A stretch of 64,000 bases of DNA from Pseudomonas sp. 14P_8.1_Bac3 (GTDB lineage: Bacteria > Pseudomonadota > Gammaproteobacteria > Pseudomonadales > Pseudomonadaceae). Location of the stretch: assembly GCF_025466085.1 (NCBI RefSeq), contig NZ_JANLOD010000021.1:62001-126000 (forward strand), in the 5' to 3' direction. Below the pieces are notes generated by a model. That model saw only the letters and a program-made list of their open reading frames with translations. It did not search any database and was not told where the DNA came from. The position numbers and the translations under genes are program-made. Of the stretch, positions 19,847-29,467 are shown one piece after another. How positions within the stretch are numbered: the first letter of the stretch is position 1; every line of letters starts with the position of its first letter.

Positions 19847-19960
19847 GGCATGCCCTGCTTTCACCTCGCTTTCAATCGATTAGACCCGCATCAAATATGC
19901 TGTGAAACCGCTCTGGTACAAAGGCTTTAGCGATCAGCGCGATTTTTCCCATCCAGACCT

Positions 19961-19975
19961 ATAACCCCAGGCTAT
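19961..19975. promoter_or_regulatory. LysR-type T-N11-A box 2
   Basis: ATAACCCCAGGCTAT is the reverse complement of box 1 with one mismatch; with flanks the inverted match extends to 17 bp. It is 120 bp upstream of the tctC start. The adjacent LysR gene at 23293 is the obvious candidate binder. Confidence 0.65.
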
Positions 19976-20066
19976 CGGTGTATGTATTGTTTTGACTAGA
20001 CGCGGCGGCAGAGGCTTCCCACACTCAGGCCAGGCTTGCAGCTTTACCGCACCGACAAGTCACTCA

Positions 20067-20087
20067 TAACAACTACAAAAAACGAGG
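20067..20087 (+). promoter_or_regulatory. A-rich Hfq/Crc-type (CA) motif before tctC
   Basis: AACAACTACAAAAAAC sits immediately 5' of the putative ribosome binding site of tctC and matches AAnAAnAA-type Hfq/Crc sites. Pattern match only. Confidence 0.55.
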
Positions 20088-20094
20088 CCCTTCC

Positions 20095-21111
20095 ATGCGA
20101 AATGCATTCGTCCGACGCACATCCCGTCTGTTTCTTGGCTGCACGCTGGTTGCCGCCGGCGCCCTTCCCGCCCTGGCGCAGGCCGCCTGGCAACCGGACA
20201 AGAACGTCGAAATCGTGGTTGCCGGCGGTCCCGGTGGCGGCACCGACCAACTCGGCCGGCTGATCCAGTCGATCATCACCACCCACAAGTTTCTCGACGT
20301 GAATACCATCGTCCTCAACAAGGGCGGCGGCAATGGCGCCGAGGCCTTCCTTGACCTGAAAATGAACAAGGGTGATGCGGAAAAACTGGTGATCGGCACC
20401 AACAACATCTACCTGCTGCCGCTGGTGTCCAAGCTTGGCTATCAATGGCAGGAACTGACCCCGGTCGCCGCCGTGGCCGAGGATGACTTCATTCTCTGGA
20501 GCTACAAGGATGCGCCGTGGAAGGACGCCAAGGGTTTCTACGAAGCGGTCAAGGCTGACCCGTCGAACCTGCGCATGGGCGGCAGTCAGTCCAAGGATGT
20601 CGACCAGACCCTGACCCTGCTGCTGAACCAGACCACCCACAGCAAACTGGTGTACATCCCGTTCAAGAGCGGCAGTGAAGCCGCGACCCAACTGGCCGGC
20701 AAGCACATCGCCGCCAACGTCAACAACCCCAGCGAAAGCATCAGCCAATGGCGCGGCGATCAGGTCGAGCCGCTCTGCGTCTTCAGTAAGGAGCGCATGA
20801 CCTACACCGAAAAAGTCGCCGGCGATAAATCCTGGGCCGATGTGCCGACTTGCCACGAACAGGGCCTGGGCATTGATCAGTACCGTTTCCCGCGCACCGT
20901 GTTCATGCCCGGCGAAGTCACCGCCGAGCAGCGGGCGTTCTATGTCGAGCTGATGCGCAAAGTCACCGAGACGCCGGAGTTCAAGGCCTACGTCAAGCAG
21001 AACGCGCTGGTGCCGACCTTCCTTGAGGGCGAGCCGTTGACTGCCTACATCGAACAAGACACCGCCCGCGTCACCCCGGTGTTCAAAGAAGCCGGCTGGC
21101 TGAAAAACTGA
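20095..21111 (+). CDS. tctC: tripartite tricarboxylate transporter substrate-binding protein
   Basis: 338-aa periplasmic solute receptor of the TctC/Bug family. A Sec signal peptide is clear (RNAFVRRTSRLF, hydrophobic core, cleavage near AQA-A at about residue 27). Family features include VEIVVAGGPGGGTDQLGRL near the mature N-terminus and the carboxylate-binding loops. It captures a carboxylated substrate for the TctAB membrane pair encoded next. Given the divergent acid-sugar operon, an aldonate such as L-lyxonate is a plausible ligand, but this is inference. Confidence 0.88.
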   Translation: MRNAFVRRTSRLFLGCTLVAAGALPALAQAAWQPDKNVEIVVAGGPGGGTDQLGRLIQSIITTHKFLDVNTIVLNKGGGNGAEAFLDLKMNKGDAEKLVIGTNNIYLLPLVSKLGYQWQELTPVAAVAEDDFILWSYKDAPWKDAKGFYEAVKADPSNLRMGGSQSKDVDQTLTLLLNQTTHSKLVYIPFKSGSEAATQLAGKHIAANVNNPSESISQWRGDQVEPLCVFSKERMTYTEKVAGDKSWADVPTCHEQGLGIDQYRFPRTVFMPGEVTAEQRAFYVELMRKVTETPEFKAYVKQNALVPTFLEGEPLTAYIEQDTARVTPVFKEAGWLKN

Positions 21112-21163
21112 GTTGCCGACGGCCGTCCGCCCGCGCACGGCCGTCACCTCTGGAGGTGTCTGC

Positions 21164-21697
21164 ATGTCCCAATCTACGGATTCACCGGCGCTGGTCGGTA
21201 CCCGCTGGGTCGAACTCGGCCTGGCCATCTTCACTGCGCTGATCGGCGTGGTGGTGATGTTCGGCAGCGTCGAACAAGGTATTGGCTGGGGTGATTCCGG
21301 CCCCGAGCCGGGTTACTTCCCCTTCTACATCGGCCTGATGCTCAGCGCCGCGAGCGTGGCCAACGGCGTCTGGACGGTGGTGCGCTGGCAAGCCTTGAGT
21401 ATTGCATTCGTCAGCCGCAGCGCGTTCAAGCAAGTGCTGTCGGTGTTCATCCCGATTGCGCTGTTTGTCGGTGCGATGCCGTTCACCGGGATCTATGTTG
21501 CGTCAGCCTGTTTCATCGCCTGGTTCATGTGGCGTGACAAGGTCCGCGCCAAGCCTTACGGCAAACTGATGATCGGCAGCGTGTCCCTTGGCGCGGTGTT
21601 GGCCAGTTACCTGATTTTCGCGCTGTGGTTCAAGGTGCCGCTGGATGCTGGTCCGATGGGCGACTGGATTGCCCTGGCCGGGAGACATTTCAAATGA
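21164..21697 (+). CDS. tctB: tripartite tricarboxylate transporter small membrane subunit
   Basis: 177-aa protein with four predicted TM helices (around 20-35, 50-70, 90-115 and 130-160), the usual TctB architecture. The start at 21164 (MSQSTDSPALVG) is preceded by TGGAGG at 8 bp; an upstream in-frame ATG at 21113 lacks this. The stop overlaps the tctA start as ATGA, so the two membrane subunits are translationally coupled. Confidence 0.87.
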   Translation: MSQSTDSPALVGTRWVELGLAIFTALIGVVVMFGSVEQGIGWGDSGPEPGYFPFYIGLMLSAASVANGVWTVVRWQALSIAFVSRSAFKQVLSVFIPIALFVGAMPFTGIYVASACFIAWFMWRDKVRAKPYGKLMIGSVSLGAVLASYLIFALWFKVPLDAGPMGDWIALAGRHFK

Positions 21698-23223
21698 GCG
21701 AGTTCGATTCCCTGTTGCAAGGCATGAACCTGATTTTGACTCCGGGCCACATCGGCCTGATGGTGATCGGCGTGCTGCTGGGCATTCTGGTCGGCGTGCT
21801 GCCCGGTCTCGGCGCCCCCAATGGCGTCGCGTTGCTGCTGCCGCTGACGTTCACCATGTCGCCGGTGTCGGCGATCATCCTGCTGTCGTGCATGTATTGG
21901 GGCGCGCTGTTCGGCGGCTCGATCACCTCGATCCTGTTCAACATACCCGGCGAGCCCTCGTCGGTGGCGACGACGTTCGACGGCTACCCGATGGCCCGCG
22001 AAGGCCGCGCCGCGGAAGCGTTGACCGCGGCATTCAGCTCGGCGCTGGTCGGCGCACTGGCCGGGGTGTTGTTGCTGACCTTCCTCTCGACAAAGATCGC
22101 CGCGTTCGCCATGTCGTTCAGCTCGCCAGAGTTCTTCGCGGTGTACTTGCTGGCGTTCTGCACTTTCATCGGCATGAGCAAGAACCCGCCGCTGAAAACC
22201 GTGGTGGCGATGATGATCGGTTTCGCCATGGCGGCGGTCGGCATGGACACCGTGTCCGGCAACCTGCGCCTGACCTTCGATCAGCCGATCCTGATGACCG
22301 GCATCAGCTTCGAAGTGGCGGTGATCGGTCTGTTCGGCATCGGCGAAATCCTCTGCACCGTCGAGGAAGGCCTGGTGTTTCGCGGCGAGCATGCGCGCAT
22401 CACACCGATGGTCATCCTGCGCACCTGGGCCAAGTTGCCGCGTTACTGGTGGACCATTGTGCGCAGCACCCTGGTCGGTTGCTGGATGGGCATCACCCCA
22501 GGCGGTCCGACCGCGGCGTCGTTCATGAGCTACAGCCTGGCGCGGCGTTTCTCGAAGAATCGCGAAAACTTCGGCAAGGGTGAACTCGAAGGCGTGATCG
22601 CCCCGGAAACCGCTGACCACGCGGCGGGCACCAGTGCCCTGCTACCGATGCTGACCCTGGGGATTCCGGGCTCCGCGACGGCGGCGGTGATGCTCGGCGG
22701 GTTGATGATCTGGGGCTTGCACCCTGGCCCGACACTGTTCGTCGAGCAGCATGATTTTGTCTGGGGCCTGATCGCCAGCATGTACCTCGGCAACGTGGTC
22801 AGCCTGATCGTGGTGCTGGCGACCGTGCCGCTGTTCGCCTCGATCCTGCGCATCCCGTTCTCGATCATTGCGCCGATCATCATCATGGTCTGCGCCATCG
22901 GTGCGTACTCGGTGCACAACTCGTTCTTCGACGTGGTGCTGATGCTGGGCTTCGGTGCGCTGGGGTATCTGTTCAAGAAACTCGGCTACCCGATTGCGCC
23001 GCTGGTGCTGGCGGCCGTGTTGGGGGACAAGGCGGAAGATGCGTTCCGTCAGTCGATGCTGTTTTCCGATGGCCACTTGGGTATTTTCTGGTCCAACCCG
23101 CTCGTGGGCTGCCTGACCACCGCGGCGCTACTGATGCTGTTCTGGCCGTTGATTTCCAAAGCCGTGGGCGGCCTGATGGGCCTGCGCAAGACGCCCGTCG
23201 CCAAGACCAAATCGGTGCTGTGA
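21694..23223 (+). CDS. tctA: tripartite tricarboxylate transporter large permease
   Basis: 509-aa polytopic permease (about 11-12 TM). The conserved TctA N-terminal motif GVLPGLGAPNGVALLLPLTF is at about 32-51, and the second half repeats a G-P-G signature (LTLGIPGSATAAVMLGGLM). It works with TctB and the periplasmic TctC to drive uptake by ion gradient. The LysR gene follows 69 bp downstream across a small hairpin. Confidence 0.92.
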   Translation: MSEFDSLLQGMNLILTPGHIGLMVIGVLLGILVGVLPGLGAPNGVALLLPLTFTMSPVSAIILLSCMYWGALFGGSITSILFNIPGEPSSVATTFDGYPMAREGRAAEALTAAFSSALVGALAGVLLLTFLSTKIAAFAMSFSSPEFFAVYLLAFCTFIGMSKNPPLKTVVAMMIGFAMAAVGMDTVSGNLRLTFDQPILMTGISFEVAVIGLFGIGEILCTVEEGLVFRGEHARITPMVILRTWAKLPRYWWTIVRSTLVGCWMGITPGGPTAASFMSYSLARRFSKNRENFGKGELEGVIAPETADHAAGTSALLPMLTLGIPGSATAAVMLGGLMIWGLHPGPTLFVEQHDFVWGLIASMYLGNVVSLIVVLATVPLFASILRIPFSIIAPIIIMVCAIGAYSVHNSFFDVVLMLGFGALGYLFKKLGYPIAPLVLAAVLGDKAEDAFRQSMLFSDGHLGIFWSNPLVGCLTTAALLMLFWPLISKAVGGLMGLRKTPVAKTKSVL

Positions 23224-23241
23224 CACAGCAATGCTGGCAAC

Positions 23242-23262
23242 GCCTGACATTTGTTGTCAGGC
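23242..23262. promoter_or_regulatory. perfect 8-bp inverted repeat between tctA and the LysR gene
   Basis: GCCTGACA-TTTGT-TGTCAGGC, no T-tract after it. It could be an mRNA stem separating tctA and lysR expression or an operator for the regulator. Confidence 0.55.
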
Positions 23263-23292
23263 TTGCCGCAGACTTTTCTGCGAGCGCGGCCC

Positions 23293-24234
23293 ATGACCCG
23301 AATTCCTGATGCCAATGTGATCCACAGTCGACTGCGTCTGCGCCAATTGCGGCTGATGCTGGCGCTGCAGGAATTCGGCTCGTTGCGCCGCGCCGCCGAT
23401 CACATCGGCATGACCCAGCCGGCAGCCACCAAAATGCTGCACGAGGCCGAGGACTTGCTCGGCGTCGAACTCTTCGAACGCCTGCCCCGGGGCATGCGCT
23501 CCACCCCGTTCGGGGAAACGGTGATTTATTACGCGCGCATGGTGTTCGCCGAACTCAGCGGTATGCGCGAAGAACTGGTCGCCCTCGAATCCGGCAACCT
23601 CGGGCGGGTCGCGGTCGGGGCGATTCCGGCGCTGGCCTCGGGGTTGTTGACCCGCACCATCGCCACCCTGAAGCAAAGCCATCCGCGCTTGTCGATGAGC
23701 ATCCAGGTCGACACCAGCGACGTGCTGGTCCAGGCACTTTTGCAGGATCAACTCGACATCGTGCTGGGGCGGATTCCCGCCGGCGCGCGCGCCGAAGAGC
23801 TGCTGTTCGACAGTCTCGGCGAAGAGGCCTTGTGTGTGATCTCCGGCGCACAGAACCCATTGGCGAAGGAGAAACACCTGAGCTGGGCGGAACTGCAGAA
23901 CATGACCTGGGTGCTGCAACAGCAACCGAGCCCGATGCGCGCGATCATCAACCAGGTGTTCCACAACGCGCGGGTCGACATCCCCAGCAGCATCGTCGAA
24001 ACCACCTCGATCATGACCCTGCTGTCGCTGATCCAGCAAACAGACATGCTCGGCGTCACACCGGTGTCGGTGGTCGAGGATTACCCCGGCCGCGACCTGC
24101 TGGCGGTGTTGCCGATCAAATTTGAAGCGCGGCTGCCGCCCTACGGGCTGATCACCCGGCGTCATCGCATTCAGTCGTCAGCGATGCAGGCGTTCATGAA
24201 TTCGGTGCGGGCGGAGCATGCGTTGAGCAAATAA
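23293..24234 (+). CDS. LysR-family transcriptional regulator
   Basis: 313-aa LTTR with an N-terminal winged HTH (about 12-70: RLRLRQLRLMLALQEFGSLR then RAADHIGMTQPAATKMLHEA) and a periplasmic-binding-protein-like effector domain (about 95-300). It resembles GbpR/CbbR-like regulators of sugar-acid genes. Start ATG at 23293 is chosen over a TTG at 23251 because the latter would lie in the hairpin. It follows tctCBA and probably controls both divergent arms through the T-N11-A boxes at 19.83 and 19.96 kb. Confidence 0.9.
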   Translation: MTRIPDANVIHSRLRLRQLRLMLALQEFGSLRRAADHIGMTQPAATKMLHEAEDLLGVELFERLPRGMRSTPFGETVIYYARMVFAELSGMREELVALESGNLGRVAVGAIPALASGLLTRTIATLKQSHPRLSMSIQVDTSDVLVQALLQDQLDIVLGRIPAGARAEELLFDSLGEEALCVISGAQNPLAKEKHLSWAELQNMTWVLQQQPSPMRAIINQVFHNARVDIPSSIVETTSIMTLLSLIQQTDMLGVTPVSVVEDYPGRDLLAVLPIKFEARLPPYGLITRRHRIQSSAMQAFMNSVRAEHALSK

Positions 24235-24272
24235 AAAAGGCCTGACGCAATGCGCCAGGCCTTCTCGTTTTT
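24232..24272. terminator. bidirectional terminator
   Basis: AAGGCCTGACGC-AAT-GCGCCAGGCCTT hairpin with A-run on the left and T-run on the right, between convergent LysR and EamA genes. Confidence 0.9.
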
Positions 24273-25134
24273 ACGCTGTCTTGCGGAACACAAATACCAG
24301 CCCGACGATGATCAGCAGCATGCCAAGGATGCTTAATGTCGCCAGCCTGTTACCGAAAAACAGATAATCCATCACCGCCGTGACGGCCGGCACCAGATAA
24401 AACAGGCTGGTGACGTTCACCAGATTCCCCCGCGCAATCAGGCGATACAGCAGCAACGTCGCCAACACCGACACCACCAGCCCCATCCACAACACCGGCA
24501 CGATGAAACCACTGGAGTGTTCGAAGTGGAACGGCTGGAAAGGCACGAATATCCCGCAGAGCAACATCCCCGCGAGGTATTGCACCGGCATCGTGCCCAG
24601 CGGATTTTCGGTGATGCGCTTTTGCATGATCGAACCGAACGTCATGCTCGCCAGCGCCAGCAAACCGAAGAGCATCCCCGCCAACGACATGCCGGCCAGG
24701 CCGATGCCCTGGTAAACCACCATGATCAGACCGGCAAGGCCCAGAGTCAGGCCGAACATCCGGCTGGCCGAGCGCTGCCGCTCCATGATCACCACCGTGA
24801 GAATCGGTTGTACGCCCATGATCGTGGCCATCACCCCTGGCGTGACTTTCAGGTCCAGGGCCAGCAGATAGAAAATCTGATAAGCCCCCAGCAACACCAC
24901 GCCCGTAGCCATCGCATACGCCATCGGTTTGCCGCGTTTGGGCAACTTCAACTTCAGCAACGGCACCAGCAGCACCAACCCGCACAGGGCGATGGCAAAG
25001 CGGATCAGCAGAAAAGCAAACGGTGAAGCGTGGGCCAGGCCCCATTTGGAGAAAATCGCCCCGCTGCTCCACAGCAGGACGAACAGGCTCGTGGACGCTG
25101 CCGCGAGCGCGGACTTTTTCGAAAGGACAAACAT
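24271..25134 (-). CDS. EamA-family (DMT superfamily) transporter
   Basis: 287-aa inner-membrane protein with ten hydrophobic helices in two EamA repeats (FVLLWSSGAIFSKWGLAHAS at TM1; VMATIMGVQPILTVVIMERQ at the end of repeat 1; LFYLVPAVTAVMDYLFFGNR in repeat 2). It is presumed to export metabolites. ATG at 25134 has AGGTGG 6 bp upstream; a GTG three codons earlier is possible. It is transcribed alone toward a bidirectional terminator. Confidence 0.87.
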   Translation of the reverse strand: MFVLSKKSALAAASTSLFVLLWSSGAIFSKWGLAHASPFAFLLIRFAIALCGLVLLVPLLKLKLPKRGKPMAYAMATGVVLLGAYQIFYLLALDLKVTPGVMATIMGVQPILTVVIMERQRSASRMFGLTLGLAGLIMVVYQGIGLAGMSLAGMLFGLLALASMTFGSIMQKRITENPLGTMPVQYLAGMLLCGIFVPFQPFHFEHSSGFIVPVLWMGLVVSVLATLLLYRLIARGNLVNVTSLFYLVPAVTAVMDYLFFGNRLATLSILGMLLIIVGLVFVFRKTA

Positions 25135-25562
25135 GAATACCACCTGTAGTCAGGCAAAAAGCCAACTCAGCCGAAGCTGAAATCCAGTAGTTGTTCAGGC
25201 GGGCGTGGGGAACAGCAAAGAGCAGCTGATCAGCCCGAAATGCCAACGCCCGGCGGTGATAAGACTGCGTACACCGGCGTGCTACGGACAGGTGGGGGGT
25301 AATGACTGATCTGCACAGGCTGCTGATTCCCGCACGGCACGACGCCAGCGTTGACCGCTGAATCGACTACCGCATTGATGAGGGAAACTGGCATGGGCTG
25401 ATCTTTTTGATGGGTGGACGGTGACTCAGGAAATCACCGTGCGCCGACTATAACCAGCGGGTGACATGGATTGCAATGACTTGGACAAAGGGCCAGTAAG
25501 GACGGTTAAAGATTTGCTGCTTACGCTGAGGGAAAGGAATCACCCGTTGCGGGAGACTGGGA

Positions 25563-25844
25563 ATGCAAGAGATCACATGCCAAGGGAACGGACGCATCTT
25601 CGGTATCAGTTGTATAAATCTCAGGCCAGAAAGCTTGCCGGCCTCAGCGCTATTCAGCTGCAACAAGAACTGGAACTGCCCAGTCCTGACACTCCCGACT
25701 TATCACAGAGGCGCAGTTTCGACCTATCAACGACTCGGCTTTGAATTCGATGCCAGTGGCCGACTTGTAAAATCACTGGAGAGCCGCGGTGGAACTGACA
25801 GCCAGCCAGCGCCGTACACTTCAATTCGTAGTGACAGGTATTGA
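25563..25844 (+). CDS. hypothetical small ORF
   Basis: 93 codons starting MQEITCQGNG, with GGGAG 8 bp upstream. Not recognised. It has four Cys in the first half and a C-terminal stretch FEFDASGRLVKSLES that looks protein-like, but other frames of this stretch are also open (a 92-codon frame at 25466-25744), so reality is uncertain. It is overlapped at its 3' end by a second short ORF in the +1 frame that runs exactly to a terminator. Confidence 0.35.
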   Translation: MQEITCQGNGRIFGISCINLRPESLPASALFSCNKNWNCPVLTLPTYHRGAVSTYQRLGFEFDASGRLVKSLESRGGTDSQPAPYTSIRSDRY

Positions 25845-25893
25845 AGATGAACCGGATGGCGTTCTCGCAGGCGCTTCATTCAAGTTTTCGTAA
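25789..25893 (+). CDS. hypothetical 34-aa ORF ending at a terminator
   Basis: GTG start with GGAG 7 bp upstream; begins VELTASQRRTLQFVV and ends GVLAGASFKFS. Its stop abuts a rho-independent terminator, which suggests a real transcript end. It is in the +1 frame relative to the overlapping upstream ORF, so it could be a coupled small gene or the frameshifted end of one longer gene. Function unknown. Confidence 0.4.
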   Translation: MELTASQRRTLQFVVTGIEDEPDGVLAGASFKFS

Positions 25894-25920
25894 AAAAACC
25901 GCTCAGAGAGCGTTTTTTTA
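25892..25920 (+). terminator. rho-independent terminator
   Basis: A-run, CGCTC-AGA-GAGCG stem and a T7 tract; can serve both strands (also downstream of lpxO). Confidence 0.8.
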
Positions 25921-25929
25921 TAGAGACAA

Positions 25930-26868
25930 TCACCCAAACAACCAATACCCCAACAACGTCAACACCGCCACCGCCAGCACCGGCCGCAGCACACGGTAGG
26001 CTTTTGGATGACGACGCTTCCACTGCTTGACCACGCCACTGAATTTGTCGCTGGAGTTCTTGCTCCAGGCATACGCCTGGTTGATCCCGCCTACCCGCTC
26101 GTCGTCGAGGTTCTGCGGCGCCGTGGCGCGACCGAGCAGGCCACTGATTCCGCGGTTGATGCGGGTCATGATGCGATTGCTCAGCGGGCGTTCGATGTCG
26201 CAGAACAGAATCACCCGGGTCTTCTCGGTTTCGTTCTTCACCCAGTGCACATAGGTCTCATCGAACATCACGTCTTCGCCATCGCGCCAGGCGTAAACCT
26301 GGCCGTCGACGAAGATCCGGCAATCATCAGAGTTCGGGGTCGACAGCCCCAGGTGATAGCGCAGGGAGCCGGCAAACGGATCGCGGTGCGGGTTGAGATG
26401 GCTACCACCCGGCAGCAACGCGAACATGGCACCCTTGACGTTGGGAATGCCGCTGACCAGGGCCACGGTCTTCGGGCACAGGGCTTCGGCGGAGGGCAGC
26501 GGCTTGTCGTACCACTTGAGGTAGAAACGCTTCCAGCCTTTCTTGAAGAACGAGCCAAAACCGGCGTCATTGTTCTTCTCCGCGGCGCGGATATAGCCCT
26601 CGTCGAACAGGTGCATCGCTTCGTCGCGGATGACCTCCCAGTTGTCCCTGAGCACATCCAGTTCGGGAAATTTGCTGCGATCCAGGTAAGGCCTGGAAGG
26701 CACGCTGGAGAACAGGTACATCAAGGCGTTGTAAGGCGCGAACAGTGCCGAGTGGTTGACGAATTGACGCAAGACAGGCAGGCGCGCCTTGCCGCGCAAA
26801 TGCACATAAAGAGTGCTGCCCAGAAACAGCAACAACAGCGACGCCTTCACGGCAAAGGAAAAGGTCAT
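25930..26868 (-). CDS. lpxO: lipid A hydroxylase LpxO (aspartyl/asparaginyl beta-hydroxylase fold)
   Basis: 312-aa Fe(II)/2-oxoglutarate dioxygenase anchored by an N-terminal TM helix (about 5-22). It is predicted to 2-hydroxylate a secondary acyl chain of lipid A at the inner membrane. The iron-binding HxD is visible as His161-Arg-Asp163 in HLNPHRDPFAGSLRYH, with the distal His208 in YVHWVKNETEKTR and Arg218 for 2-oxoglutarate. A C-terminal hydrophobic segment (VLAVAVLTLLGYWLFG) is also present. Start at 26868 has a perfect AAGGAG at 6 bp. Pseudomonas often has two lpxO paralogues; which one this is cannot be told. Confidence 0.9.
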   Translation of the reverse strand: MTFSFAVKASLLLLFLGSTLYVHLRGKARLPVLRQFVNHSALFAPYNALMYLFSSVPSRPYLDRSKFPELDVLRDNWEVIRDEAMHLFDEGYIRAAEKNNDAGFGSFFKKGWKRFYLKWYDKPLPSAEALCPKTVALVSGIPNVKGAMFALLPGGSHLNPHRDPFAGSLRYHLGLSTPNSDDCRIFVDGQVYAWRDGEDVMFDETYVHWVKNETEKTRVILFCDIERPLSNRIMTRINRGISGLLGRATAPQNLDDERVGGINQAYAWSKNSSDKFSGVVKQWKRRHPKAYRVLRPVLAVAVLTLLGYWLFG

Positions 26869-27067
26869 CCACAACTCCTTGAGAATAAACAACGCTGCAC
26901 ACCGCCATTTACCCGACGTGGCAGCCGGTCATGATAAACATTACCGGCCTCGGGAAAAACCCGCCCGTCCCAAGATTCAGTATTAAGCGTTGTGCAATAA
27001 AGCACTTCTTAACATAAGTCGCCTGAACGGGCGCTGACCTGGATCAAGCCCGATCAGGCTCCGGCGC

Positions 27068-28042
<975 letters not shown>

Positions 28043-28168
28043 GGCTGGGTCCTTATGCAGCATTGAATTAGCTCTCCACGGTATGCCTGTTGCCCGTGGT
28101 CGTCCAGTCAGGCCGAACGTCCGCTGAGCGGCGCAGTCAATGCTTTACATCGCCAGAGATTTGCCATC

Positions 28169-29245
28169 ATGAAACGTCGATACAGCTGGCCCCTGTGGAC
28201 CCTCCTCGGTCTTGTTGTGCTCCTGATTGCCTTGCACATTGCCCTGCCCTACGTGGTGCGTGACTACCTGAACGACAAGCTTGCCGACATGGGCGACTAC
28301 CGTGGCCAGGTGACCGACGTGGACCTCGCGTTGTGGCGCGGCGCCTACAAGATCAACGGGCTGAAAATCGTCAAGGTCGACGGCAAGGTCCCGGTGCCCT
28401 TCGTCAGCGCACCGTTGATCGACCTTTCCGTCAGCTGGCACTCGCTGGTCTACGACCATGCCGTGGTGGCCAAGGCGCAGTTCTTCAACCCGGAAGTGAA
28501 CTTCGTCGACGGCGGCGCCAACAAGCAGAACTCCCAGACCGGTCAGGGCACCGACTGGCGCCAGCAAATGAGCAAACTGCTGCCGATTACACTGGACGAA
28601 GTGCGTATCTACGACGGCAAGATCAGTTTCCGCAACTTCAACTCCAAGCCCCCCGTCAACATGAACGCCACCCAGGTTAACGCCAGCATCTACAACCTGA
28701 CCAACGTCGTCGACAAGGAAGGCAAGCGCGACGCCCGCTTCGATGGCAAGGCGCTGCTGCTGGGGCATGCCCCTCTGGAAAGCACGGCAACGTTCGATCC
28801 GTTGAGTAATTTCGAAGACTTCGAGTTTCGCCTGCGCGCCAAGGACATCGAACTCAGACGCCTGAACGACTTCGCCTCCGCCTATGGCAAGTTCGACTTC
28901 AATGCGGGTCACGGTGACGTGGTGATTGAAGCAAAAGCGAAAAAAGCTCAATTAACCGGTTACATCAAACCCCTGCTGAAAGATGTCGATGTGTTCAATT
29001 GGCAGCAGGACGTCGAAAACAAGGACAAAGGCTTGTTCCGGTCCGTCTGGGAGGCCATTGTCGGCGGCTCCGAGACCCTTCTGAAAAACCAGGGTAAAAA
29101 CCAGTTTGCGACACGCGTCGAGCTTAGCGGTAACGTGCATCGGCAAGATATCAGCGCGTTCCAGGCGTTTTTGCAGATTTTACGCAATGGTTTCGTCCAG
29201 GCATTCAATGCCCGGTATGAGCGTCCGAAGCCGGAGACCGGTTAA
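28169..29245 (+). CDS. DUF748 domain protein (AsmA-like envelope protein)
   Basis: 358-aa protein with one N-terminal membrane anchor (about 8-28) and a large periplasmic beta-rich region. It carries DUF748-type repeats such as VTDVDLALWRGAYKINGLKI and VRIYDGKISFRNFNSKPPVN. AsmA-like proteins are thought to work in envelope lipid homeostasis; the specific role is unknown. Monocistronic by spacing: 126 bp from divergent cysK and 222 bp from moxR, with nothing notable in the downstream gap. Confidence 0.85.
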   Translation: MKRRYSWPLWTLLGLVVLLIALHIALPYVVRDYLNDKLADMGDYRGQVTDVDLALWRGAYKINGLKIVKVDGKVPVPFVSAPLIDLSVSWHSLVYDHAVVAKAQFFNPEVNFVDGGANKQNSQTGQGTDWRQQMSKLLPITLDEVRIYDGKISFRNFNSKPPVNMNATQVNASIYNLTNVVDKEGKRDARFDGKALLLGHAPLESTATFDPLSNFEDFEFRLRAKDIELRRLNDFASAYGKFDFNAGHGDVVIEAKAKKAQLTGYIKPLLKDVDVFNWQQDVENKDKGLFRSVWEAIVGGSETLLKNQGKNQFATRVELSGNVHRQDISAFQAFLQILRNGFVQAFNARYERPKPETG

Positions 29246-29467
29246 GGTTTGCGCTTGACGGTACAGCGCCCGGTGTCTTCGGCCCAATATGGCGATATTT
29301 CAGCACTGGCCAGCCGCCGAAACCGAGTCAAGATGTGACGCCCCATTCAGAGACTGAATAAGCCGTCTGCGTTCACAGTCGACCGGCTCGCGCGTTATAG
29401 TCGGGTACACATTTATTGCGCCCCGCCCTGCCCCGTCAGGTCGGCGTTACCGTTCGAGGATTAGCAG

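Noticed and set aside
23242-23262. Terminator between tctA and the LysR gene
   Set aside because: Perfect stem but no T-tract follows, so I list it as an inverted repeat of unknown role, not as a terminator.
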